Below, piece after piece: positions 13,171 through 23,633 of a stretch of 64,000 nucleotides of DNA. Every line of letters begins with the position of its first letter. The stretch's first letter is position 1. This DNA is from Selaginella moellendorffii (taxonomy: Eukaryota; Streptophyta; Lycopodiopsida; Selaginellales; Selaginellaceae): contig NW_003314302.1 of the NCBI RefSeq assembly GCF_000143415.4, positions 472,707 through 536,706 on the forward strand, in the 5' to 3' direction. A program made the position numbers and the translations under genes. A model generated the notes under the pieces. That model searched no databases. It saw nothing but the letters and a program-made list of their open reading frames with translations, and was not told where the DNA came from.

Positions 13171-15174
13171 ATGATCGATCGTCGCGGCGCCAGGAAATCT
13201 GTTAGTACTTTCTTCGCGGCATCGAGATCTTGCCTCGATCCCGAGCTGTCAGCGAGATTCCTCCTGTGGAGCCGAAATCGCGAGCAACAGGAAGACAATC
13301 CCCTCGTCTTGGCCGCATTGAGGGCGTGTAGGAGATTGAAGGACTTGGAGAGCGGCAAGAGGATCCACTGGAATCATCTCCGGCGACGAGGTACGAGCAT
13401 TTACATCTCCACGTCGCTGTTTGATATGTACGCCAAATGCCACAGCTTGGGAGACGCCTGTGCGGTGTTCCAGAGAATGCCGTGCCACGCCTTGGTTTCC
13501 TGGAACGCTTTCTCGCTGGGGCTCGTGGAAAATGGCGAGAACGAGCTAGCTCTCGAGTTCTTCCAGAGGCTCGTGCAAGGAAGCTGTGCGATGGATGCTA
13601 GAACTTTTGTGTCCGCGCTGATGGCTTGCGCTGGCTTGGCGGAGCTTGATCATCGCGCGAGATGGTGCTTGGAGAAAGGTATGGAGATTCATTCCTTAGC
13701 TGCGAAGAGAGGCTGTGACTTGGATAAGTTTGTGGTTGCCAGTTTGGTCGATTTGTACGCGAAGTGTGGGAGCATGGAGGAAGCGCGAGAAGTTTTCGAG
13801 AAGGCTACACAGCGTGATGTGGTGTTGTGGACTGCTTTGATTTTCGGTTACGTAGAGAACGGCCAGTGCGAAGTGGCTATGGAGCTCTACGAATCCATGA
13901 AAGGTGAAAGTTGTGTGCCAAATGCGAGGACGTTTGTTGCGGTTCTCATGGCGTGTGGTGCTTTGGCAGAGAAAGAAGCTGGCGTGGAGTCAAACGGGAG
14001 GGCCGTGAAGCTCAAGAGCTTGGAAACATGTTTCACCATCCACGCTCGAGCTTTGGAGGGGAGCTGCAACGCAAACTTGGACTGCTTCGTGGCAAGTAAT
14101 TTGGTCGATGTGTATGCCAAGTCTGGAAGCTTGCTTGACGCTCGAGCTGTTTTTGACAGGATGCCTGAGCACGACGTTGTGCTGTGGACGTGTCTGATCC
14201 TTGGATGCGTGCAAAACGGCGAGAGCGAGGTCGCTCTGGAGCTTTACGAGTGCATGGAAGCGCAAGGTTGTGCGAGAAACTCTCGAAGTTTTGTAGCCGG
14301 ACTAATGGCTTGCGCTTGTTTGGCCGCGCAGGAAGAGAGCGATGAGATCATCCATTGGAAGGTCAAGAATCTGGAAAAGTCTCTCCGGATCCACTCTCAA
14401 GCAGCGAAAGCCGTCCAACTCGGTGATATCTTCCTCTCCAGCGCCCTGGTCGACACTTACGCAAAGTGTAAGAGCATGCTGGACGCTCGAGCGTTGTTCG
14501 ACCAGATGAAGCATCACGACGTCGTGTCGTGGACCTCGTTGCTACTGGGATATGCTGAGACGGGGGAGAGCAAGATGGTTTTGGAGCTGTTCAAAGCTTT
14601 TGAATGCACAGGGCTGGAAGCAACGCTGCCAACCTTTGCAGCGGTGCTGATGGCTTGCGGGACTTTGGTGGATCTGGAAACCGGAAGGGAAATCCATGCT
14701 GGGATCTGCAAGAGGGGACTGGAGAGCAGCAGCGTCACAAACAGTGTCATCGATTTCTACGGCAAGTGTGGAAGTATAGCCGTTGCTCAGCACATCTTTG
14801 ATTCTGCTGTGATATCCAGGGACGTGGTTTTGTGGAACACGCTGATAGCAGGCTATAGTCACCAAGGCGATGCAGCCAAAGTGGTGGAGATCTTTGGTAA
14901 CGTGCTAGAGGAGGGCGTCAGGCCGGATGGATTTACGTTCCTCTCGGTTATCGCGGCGTGCAGTGCCGCGGGATGGATCGAGCAGGGCCGGAAGTTTTTC
15001 CAGGAGATGTGGAGGTATGACATAGCTCCAGGCCTTCGCCACTACTCGAGCATGGTGGACTTGTTTGGTCGGGCGAGCTCTCTTGAGGAAGCGGTAGCAG
15101 TGGAGCGAGCCATGCCTTTCAAGCACGATCAAGTAGCACGCACGACATTGTTGGCAGCCAGTTTGCGTGATTAA
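13171..15174 (+). CDS. PLS-type pentatricopeptide repeat protein 1 (organellar RNA binding, no DYW domain)
   Basis: An intronless 667-residue protein made largely of PPR motifs. Typical L/S motif cores recur: LFDMYAKCHSLGDACAVFQ, VDLYAKCGSMEEAREVFEK, VDVYAKSGSLLDARAVFDRM, VDTYAKCKSMLDARALFDQM and VIDFYGKCGSIAVAQHIFD, each followed by a (D/H)DVV(L/S)W(T/N) block. PLS proteins bind organelle transcripts and act in RNA editing, splicing or stability. The protein ends soon after the last repeat (VARTTLLAASLRD), so the E, E+ and DYW domains needed for autonomous cytidine deamination are missing; it could work with a separate DYW partner or be C-terminally shortened. The N-terminus is Arg/Ser-rich and acid-poor for its first ~40 residues, fitting an organelle targeting peptide. 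ATG 13171 follows a telo-box and is the first in-frame ATG. Confidence 0.92.
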   Translation: MIDRRGARKSVSTFFAASRSCLDPELSARFLLWSRNREQQEDNPLVLAALRACRRLKDLESGKRIHWNHLRRRGTSIYISTSLFDMYAKCHSLGDACAVFQRMPCHALVSWNAFSLGLVENGENELALEFFQRLVQGSCAMDARTFVSALMACAGLAELDHRARWCLEKGMEIHSLAAKRGCDLDKFVVASLVDLYAKCGSMEEAREVFEKATQRDVVLWTALIFGYVENGQCEVAMELYESMKGESCVPNARTFVAVLMACGALAEKEAGVESNGRAVKLKSLETCFTIHARALEGSCNANLDCFVASNLVDVYAKSGSLLDARAVFDRMPEHDVVLWTCLILGCVQNGESEVALELYECMEAQGCARNSRSFVAGLMACACLAAQEESDEIIHWKVKNLEKSLRIHSQAAKAVQLGDIFLSSALVDTYAKCKSMLDARALFDQMKHHDVVSWTSLLLGYAETGESKMVLELFKAFECTGLEATLPTFAAVLMACGTLVDLETGREIHAGICKRGLESSSVTNSVIDFYGKCGSIAVAQHIFDSAVISRDVVLWNTLIAGYSHQGDAAKVVEIFGNVLEEGVRPDGFTFLSVIAACSAAGWIEQGRKFFQEMWRYDIAPGLRHYSSMVDLFGRASSLEEAVAVERAMPFKHDQVARTTLLAASLRD

Positions 15175-17520
15175 GTTCCATTCATATAAAGGTTTATGAA
15201 TTTAAATTTCCGTTTTATATTTATCAAAAGGAAATGTGAATATATTCTAGGATGTAAGGATAAAAGAAATATTTTGGAAGGATTAAAATTGAGCCTGCGG
15301 AGATGAAGAAAACAATTGAAAGCTAAAACACTGACTTATATTTACAAGATATCTACAGCTGCAAAAGAAATTTTTGTTTTAGATGATACCTTCTAATGGC
15401 AGTATTTTCCTCTTAGCCTAAAACATGATGTTGAACTCTCTAGATCGAATGCTCCAGATCCATATGCATTCAAGGTTTTCATCATTTGCCATATGGCACT
15501 GGAGTTTTAGACATTGGTTGTTGTAAATATCCTACTCAACCCACTTCTTAATCTCATCGTCAATTACACATGTTACAAAAAGGAGGAGCTGTTGGCATTA
15601 TAACCTATGGGCCTTGGCATCCAGTGAAGTGATGATGTGTTTCATTCCTCATTTATGGTATGTTAGAACAAAATACTGGATATAAGTTAATATATACTGG
15701 ATATTACTTTCATAAAGCATCTCTATATCTTTTTGGAGATTGCTCAGGAACTTCACCATCTCAACTTTGGCAATATCATTTGCAAACCTGTGTTGCAATA
15801 GTTTGGGAACCTCTATTTGTGTGGCATGCAATTTTACATTGTTTTGGCCAAGTGACAAGACTAATGGCATCCTAGTCTTATTTTGTTTTTATTTAAGGAG
15901 AGGGCAATACACACTATTTATTAATTCTTTGCTACTGATCTTGATAGCATTCTTATTGAAAAGGAGCTCATGAAGTAGTTTCTTTTGTTTCCATCTGTTG
16001 CTCTTACTTTTAGTGTTCTAATAAATTCACAGTTGCTAAAACATAGGAAAGGCTCCTAACTTGCAGAACCAGCAATCCATAAACAATGCTGATGGATCAG
16101 GCCCAAATACCTGATAGCCTCAAAGATCTGGAACAAGATAATTCCAGATACTCATTGAGTGACACCAATGATGACAACATATCCCATACATCAACACCAG
16201 CCCGTTGTGAATTTACTGTGGGTTTGCCAGATATATTCTATTTGATTTATATAGCAAAGTCCCTCTCACATAAAGTCTTTTAGATGTAGAAATTTTTGCA
16301 GTTGCTGGTGCAAAAAACTTCGCAAAAGGCCAGAAAAGAGACAGAGTCCAATCTTGGCTTTGGTCCTGGCCGTGGAGGTTGACAAGACATGTAAACCATT
16401 TTCGTTCCAGGGAAGAACTTGGCGAAATTCCACTCTTTTGCTTCGTCAAATCCTGAAAAAAGACTTTAACTGAATATTGTATATATACTTATCTACAGAA
16501 TGTAAAGTGCCCTCTGGAGGCAATCGTGGCGTGGCTGGGCGATTAGAGCTGTGTTCGAAGAGCTTGCGTTTTGTGCTTTGTTTTTTACTTGTGCTTGTCA
16601 TAGAAGAACAAAAGCTCGGGATTTGGCAGCTGCTCCTTGTCATAAAAGAACAAAGGCTCGGGATTTGGTTTTGACAGCTTTGTCTTGATCTTGTTGCTAT
16701 AATTGCTTTTCATTGTCCTTGAGCATTCTTAGTGTTTCAGGTGACTGAAATACACATATATCATTAAGATAAGTTAGAAGATCTCACCTTGAAAAGCAAA
16801 TGAGCCAAGCCTCGTGAGGTGAAAGAGTCGAGCTGCTGACGAGTTTCACTTTCTTTTGAAGGAATCGTCACGCTGGATGCTGCTTGGCAGTAAAAGAAAA
16901 GAAATCAAATGATCATGTAAAGCACGGGAACTGGAATTTCGGCAGGAGTAGCTGAGAATTTGCTCTCGAAATCGGTGTTAGAGGTAAAGGTGAGTGCATC
17001 CTACATATCAGTTTTCTCCTCGTGGTTTACAAGAAAAAAGAAAACTTACCAAGTCGCAAAGAAATCCTACAATATTTGTATCTAAACTACAGACTCAAAT
17101 TTTGTTGTTAAACTTTCTCTATGTTTAATATTACTTACCAAACCAGAGACCCTCTTGTTTTCCTGATATCCTGGCAATATTTCCTTCTCTTTCTACAATT
17201 GAGTGATTCTTCTTTCTTTCCTCTATCAGCACAGCGGCAAGATTGATTGGAATGGGAGAGGCGCTGTGGAGAAATCGAGGCACATGCCGACACTACAAGC
17301 TCCAGGTAAGAGATTCTTCCCATGTGTGGAGAATGTTCTCTTTGTTCTTTAGTGTGGATGTTATGTTGAAGGTGGAAGCTTGGGAAACGCTGCCTTGAAG
17401 GTAAGCTACGAATTTTCCTCTCCAATTTTTTCTTCCAGGTGATTGTTTCGCAAGAATGTGATAATTGAAATCTGGGCCGTCCATTGGATAATGTATGTAC
17501 AATCTAGACCGGTGCATTTC
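15175..17520. other. Spacer with transposon and exon-like remnants
   Basis: No complete gene is seen. A minus-strand frame at about 15690-15860 reads HATQIEVPKLLQHRFANDI then KVEMVKFLSNLQKDIEM; this resembles the C-terminal part of a Ty1/copia RNase H (HARTKHIEV...ADI pattern) in a degenerate state. A ~40-bp direct repeat (CTTGTCATARAAGAAC...GGGATTTGG) occurs at about 16595 and 16637. At about 16930-17400 the plus strand shows exon-like blocks with good splice signals (for example HSGKIDWNGRGAVEKSRHMP ending at a GTAAGA donor near 17307), but no start, stop or family could be assigned. Confidence 0.4.
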
Positions 17521-19690
17521 AAAAAATCTGGACCGTTAACATATGGCAATTAACTGGTGATGTGGCACATTTGTGGCAAGACGAAATATGTGTGATTATG
17601 CACCTAAAATTCAACATTGGGTAATGGGTTACATATGTATATTAGATTTATATAGAAACTAAAAGAGAAGAGAAAAAGGGGATATAAGAAAATTGTTCAC
17701 TTGGTCCTAACTTGCTCATCCTCTGTATTAAAGAGAAAATTGCTTAGTTGTAAACCTCCAATCCATCCATTAGAGGAAGTACCACATGAGAAACAAAAGG
17801 TTAATGCTAGTCATCTCTTATTCTTTTGAAGAAGCTAGAATCTAGTGCTCCCTTTAATCCATTTGATAAATCCATCATAAGATCAAAAGATTGCAGTGTC
17901 AATCTCTATATTAGATTCAGCACTCTATAGAAGGACATATGTGTGCATTAGATAGTAATTGACCATTTTAATTAGCAATTTGCTTGATTGGGCAAATTTT
18001 ATTTATTTTACATTAGCCAATGTTGTTGCAAAACACTAATGGCAAGTAAATGTATATGACTAACTTGATTTTCAATTTCAACATTTGGATTTTGTTCTTT
18101 AGTTTTTCAGAAGTAAAAACTTTAAAAATATCTTTAAAATCTTTTAGTTTCAGAAATATCTCTTTTTCCCTTTTTCTCTCACATTAAAATTATGTTTTAA
18201 TCAATTCATTTATAAACCAATATAAAATATCTCTAAGTTTTTATTAAAAAATTAATGGTTATGTAGTGAATAGATCTTATAGTAAGAAATTATTTTTATC
18301 AATGAATAATAAAATGTATTTATAATATAATTTCAGCTCAAAATTTTATAAAGATATTTTATTTTTGGTTAAAAGTATACTTAAAAAAATTAATTAACTA
18401 AGTTTTTAGAATAAATTATTAAATATAAGGTTAGAGATTTAATCATGATACAACTACTTGGTATTTAGAGTTTTTAGGAACTAAATTTGAATTATTCAAC
18501 TATTATTTTTACCTTCTATAATATTTATTTTTTCATCCTCTTTATATAACTATAGAAGTTTAATATCCCATACTTTTAAACTTTTTATCACTTTGCAACA
18601 CATTTTTAGATATCCCTATAGTATTGTATTTATTGATTCCATGTGAAATATATTTATTTGTTCTTTCAAAGTATAGTTGATGAACTTAACACCACTTTTT
18701 TCACCTATTATATTAAATTAATATTTATATTAAAAAATATTTTTTATGTTTGTAATTGTTCAATTGTCTTATATCTAAGATTTCATCAATTATTTTAATG
18801 GGAAATAATTTTATAATGACTTGATAAATAAATTTTTTTATCCTCTTTTACAAATTAAAGTGAATAAATGATAGAAGTGGTGTTTCAGTGTTAATATTAT
18901 TTTTAATTTTTATATATATATATATAATGCTACTTTTGAGAATAATACATGTTATAGCAAAGTTTAAAGCATAATGACCTATTAGAGTGGAAATATGAAT
19001 AAATTAATAAATAGTCTTTTGTAAGTTTAATATCTCAATTAATTATTTAATTAATTAAATTAAAAGTGAGTTTTAATAAAGTTATTATTTTTACATGAAT
19101 CTTTATAATAAATTTAATTTTTATTTTATTTAATATATTGATAATACAAGCAAATATGTATACAGTTAGTAGTTTGTGAGCTATAATCCAGCTGAAAAAT
19201 ATAATAAAATAACCTTTATAATGGAATTTATATTTATATTTCTTAAATTAAATGGAGTTTTAAGGTTTCTTAACAGTAGGCGAAAAAATTGCTTTCATTG
19301 ACAAATGCTGGTCGTTTTTTCAACACATTTGCCACTATAGTCTTATAATCACCTTGTTGGTGTCCAAGTGGCAAGGCACAGCAACCATGGCCAAAGAGAT
19401 ATAACTGGAGCTCATCTTCATTTTTCTTACGGAGAGAAGCAATTTTTGCTTAGCTGAGAGCATCAGTCACCTTGTAAGTTAGCTTTAGAATCGTTCCTTT
19501 TGAGCTGGATAGAAAAAGCAATTAGGATTGACAAGCAAGGGAATGATTAGGAGTACCTTGGAGTTCTTCGGTAGTCTGCACTGTTCTTCTTAAAGCAGGA
19601 AGAGCTTCCTCTCGGAGATGGCGCTGTACACTCAAGACAAGCTAACAAAATTGTTCTGCACCTCACAAGAATTTAGAAAAGAAGAGAGCA
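17521..19690. other. AT-rich gene-free stretch
   Basis: About 2 kb of very AT-rich sequence, most extreme at 18.1-19.3 kb, with poly-A/T runs and TA tracts (about 18910-18926). No open frame of note, no terminal repeats and no recognisable transposon protein were found. Confidence 0.6.
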
Positions 19691-19722
19691 GTGACGCTAC
19701 GAATCAAAGTACCTGGAGAGGC

Positions 19723-22700
19723 TCATCGCGGATCTGGAGAGCCCATCGTCTCTGAGAATGCCGGGGAGATGTCGAACTGCTTAGAGAGGCCGGAGGGATT
19801 GGAGTCGATGGAGGCCATGAACTGCGACGCGTTGTTCTCGATGATGAGAGCGTCTTCCAGCTCGCGGACGATGTCGGACATGGACGGCCTCCGGCTGGAA
19901 TGAGGTTGGACGCTCAGCATCGCGACTTCCAGCACTCTCCACATCGCCTCCGGACTGTAGCTGGAGCTGATGCTCGAGTCGACTATGGCTTCGATGTTTG
20001 TGTCTTGGATGTATGGTCTTGCCTGCAAAAATTTAGTAAATCTTTAGAGTCCATCTAAAACTCATGCGGTAGATATATTATCCTACCCATTCAACCAAGC
20101 TCCACTCCGACCGAGGACGGTCGATGCTCAGTGGCTCACGGCCACAGATGACTTCTAAAAGGACCACTCCAAAGCTATAGACATCACTTTTAACTGTGAG
20201 TTCTTGTGTCAAATAATATCTGGAAAAAACAGTGAGCAAGTTTGTTTCACAGCAATGCAGAGGTTTATGACTTACTCCGGGTCTAAATAGCCAGCGGTTC
20301 CACGAACTTCCAAAGAGACAACACTATCGCCGTCTTGAGGAGCAAACTTTGAAAATCCAAAATCTGCAACCTTTGCTGTCATGGATTGATCTAACAAAAT
20401 GTTACTGGACTTAATATCCCTGTGTATAATTGATAAGTCCCCTCCAGCGTGAAGGAACGAGAGACCTGTTATAAACACATGTGTGACAACCTCGAAAGAA
20501 AAAGAATGCGTTTTTAACCTTTGGCAGCACCAAGAGCTATAGACAATCTCGTTGGCCAGTCGAGAGGCTTTCGCTTGAAACCTTCGCCTGTTTAGCAAGT
20601 GTCAAGTAGGCAAATGCATATGTTGCATACTTACCATACAATCTATCCTGTAGAGATCCATTTGGCATGTAAGGATATATAAGAATCTCTTGTTCATCTT
20701 CCGCACAGAAACCAAGCAGTGGAACGAGGTTTTCATGCTGAATTCTTGAGAGAAGATTGAGCTACATAACATTGACACACTTCGATACTGAAACGATGAA
20801 AACAAGCTTGGTAGTACCTCTGTGTTGAACTCACGAGTTCCTTGTATTGAGCTTGACGATCTAGCCTTCACAGCTACAGCTTGACCAGAGAGTGTGCCGT
20901 AGAAAACAGTGCCAAATCCACCTTCACCAATCACAGTCTTGTAACAATTGGTCGCATTGACCACCTCTTTCAGAGAAAGACGGCGTATGTGATTTGACTC
21001 TTTTGCATCTTTGGCAATTGTCGTCACATCTGCAGGTCTACTGTCAGCTCCAAAAACAATAAAAGAGAGAAAAAGCAAGCCTTTCTTACATTGTGGCGTT
21101 GCTTTCAACTGGCTGTTCGCACTGAATGCCACAATATCTACCAGCTTCATTTTGCGCTTGCGAATGGCAAAAAATAAGCACCCAGCCATGACAACCAAGA
21201 GGATTGCAAAGCCGCCAGCAAATCCAGCAATGAAAAACTTCGTCAAACTATGGCCCTTTGCATCCTCACCCCAGCCTAGTAGCAACTGGTTCCCAGAAAA
21301 TCTGAAATATTCTATCGTAAGAATGAAAAACTGGGGAAGTCCGCAATGCTCACGTAAAGTTCACCATTTTGCGAAGGTCAGATGGTATATATCCCCCCAA
21401 GTCATTATTGTCCAAGTGCCTACCACAAATATATTGATCAGCCAACAACGACAGCGTCATGTTATACTTACAGCACCGCAAGCTTTGGCATATGTCCCAA
21501 ATACTCAGGAATCGTCCCGTTTAGGTTGTTATTTTCAAGTCCCCTGTGCAAGAAATCAACTCTTGAGGTGGCTTATCAATGGGAAACGAACTCACAGTGT
21601 CGTCAAATTCTTAAGGGAAGAAAAGTCGGGAATTTCTCCAGTGAACATGTTTTCGTCCAGTTGCCTGTCAACCGCAAGTCACATACTGTTGCAAAACACA
21701 AATGCGTAACTTACAGAATTTCTAGATCCTCCAATCTGCTTAAACTGGTTGGAACAGAACCATTTAGACCTTTTCCTTCGAGATTTCTGTTCAGAGAATT
21801 AAAACTTAGAAGCTTGAAAATATGGGTACGTACTCACACTTCAACTATAGCTGGCCCTCCGCTTCTCATGTCGCAGTTAATGCCATCCCAGTTTGTCTGC
21901 AACGGAAGGCACGGATCTCCCGACCACTGCAATTTAGATCGGTACATTCCCTTCAAAGGCAGCAAAGCACCAACTACAAGGAAGAACCAAAGTTAGCACC
22001 TTCGACGCTCACTGGGAAGAAAAGAGAACATTACCATCGCGTTTCAAGGTTCCAGCTGCCTTTTTGACAATATGATACGCCTCAAGAGCATTCAACATGG
22101 GACCCCTTCGACTTGTATCATTGGCAATAAGCGAGATATTCAGTGTCGGGCTCGCAAGCACTTCGAAACATAGCTTATATCCGGCCAAGCCAGATATTTC
22201 CTGAATATCTAAGTTCCTGCGAATCATTTGATGGTTTGCAAGCACGTCAAAAATTCGATCACCAGGCCTCAGTAATGGCTCCAGCTCCAAAAAGTGCAGA
22301 CAAACGTAGAAGTCAAGGTCAGAGCTTTCGACGTGGAATACATATTGTAAAGCGTTATCCGAGGTCGCTGCAGTATCCATTACGATCTTTGGAACGTGAT
22401 CATAAAAGTCGCTGCCAACGCTTCCGTTGACGAACTTATCCGATCGAGATATATCTGTAGACCATATCAAATCTGATGGATCGACAGGGTACCTGAAATA
22501 TTGCTTGAGTACCGAGAGTTAACATCAAAGCTTGATCTGTTTACCTGATGTTTTTGTCCCAGTTCGCAACGTCTAAACGGGCGATTGTCTCCAGGATGCC
22601 ATCGGGAAGAAAGAAATTCACCAAAGGCCGGAGTTCCAATGATGATATCACAGGTTTCATACTTGCCGAGAGAGCAATAAGGCAGTAGCTCACTTCTTGA

Positions 22701-23258
22701 GCATCAGCTGTGAAAATTGCCTCGGCATGCTTGACATCATCCGTGAAAGTAACTTTGTGGATCAAAGTCGCGTCCAGGGAGATACTAAACGATGGCGGAG
22801 AGCCTTTCGTGTCATAGTTTCCATAGAAGAACGTCCCTCGGATCAAGTAAATAGTTCCGGGTGTAACTGGCAGCTTGTAGCAGCTCTTAGTATCGTCAAA
22901 GTACCTGAGGTGATCATAGAGCTTATGGTCGAAGCCATTCGCGGGTCCTAAATTCGCCTTGTCTCCTGGAACAAAAACCGGTCGTCCAAATCCATCAGCG
23001 TAAGCGTCATCGGGTATCCAGGTGAGGTTGTGAGAATCCAAAAAAGCGTTGTCACTTCCGCAAGCAAGACTGATAAAGCTCGCGTTCACAGCTGCGGAAA
23101 AAAAAAAAGCGTGAGAGACGAGCGTAAAGACATAGTAGTCAAAGACATAGAAAGTAACACCAAATTTGCATACCTCCTTGCGAGTTAGCAGCACAGAGCG
23201 TCAAGCGCACGAATAGAAGAAAAATTACTGTGAGATTCTCATAGACGCTGATGGCCAT
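19723..23258 (-). CDS. Malectin-like LRR receptor-like kinase (LRR-I type)
   Basis: A multi-exon minus-strand gene, ATG at 23256-23258, stop at 19723-19725. Exon 1 encodes a signal peptide ([16 protein letters not shown]). The next exons encode a large malectin-like ectodomain ([52 protein letters not shown]), then the GDPCLP...W-GINCD junction, four LRRs each on its own short exon ([54 protein letters not shown]), a membrane span ([20 protein letters not shown]) with a stop-transfer RKRKMK, and a Ser/Thr kinase. Kinase motifs are intact: [32 protein letters not shown], so it should be an active RD kinase. Overall order matches the At1g67720/SYMRK-like group at the plasma membrane. The ligand is unknown. 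Confidence 0.92.
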
Positions 23259-23633
23259 AAGGAAGAATGTCAGCAATCCCCTGTTCCAGCAGCTGGCAGG
23301 ATCGGAAGCTCCCGCATCTTGGATCGATCGATGCCGCAGCTTTCCAAGAGGAATTTGGAGCCGCGGATTGTGGAGCGCCAGAAATTGAGAATGTAAGAGC
23401 TTGCGACTGACCTCAAGACCTCAAGAACGCCGTGATCGCCATCGCCAGGGCGAGTGCTTCAGCCCTAAAGCCCCGACAACGCGAACTACGATGTCATCGC
23501 CAGCTTGACGGAATATCCATACGAAAACTGACGGTGTTGGCGGTACTATTCAAAAACCGAATATGCTTTTTGGGTGTAGGGTTTTAGCTAGGGTTCTTTC
23601 TTCGCTCCTGGAAATGTGGGCGATCGCGCTGGA
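23259..23633. promoter_or_regulatory. Divergent promoter between receptor kinase (-) and PPR gene 2 (+)
   Basis: A 375-bp spacer. A telo-box TAGGGTTT sits at 23577-23584 with a second partial copy (TAGGGTTC) a few bases further, about 50 bp before the PPR start. No clear TATA box was seen. Confidence 0.45.

Noticed and set aside
18900..18930. TA-repeat as an origin or promoter element
   Set aside because: Simple TA microsatellite in AT-rich spacer; no supporting context.
23616..23633. Upstream start for PPR gene 2 at 23616
   Set aside because: That codon is GTG; the first in-frame ATG is 23634, and the ATG at 23614 is in another frame.
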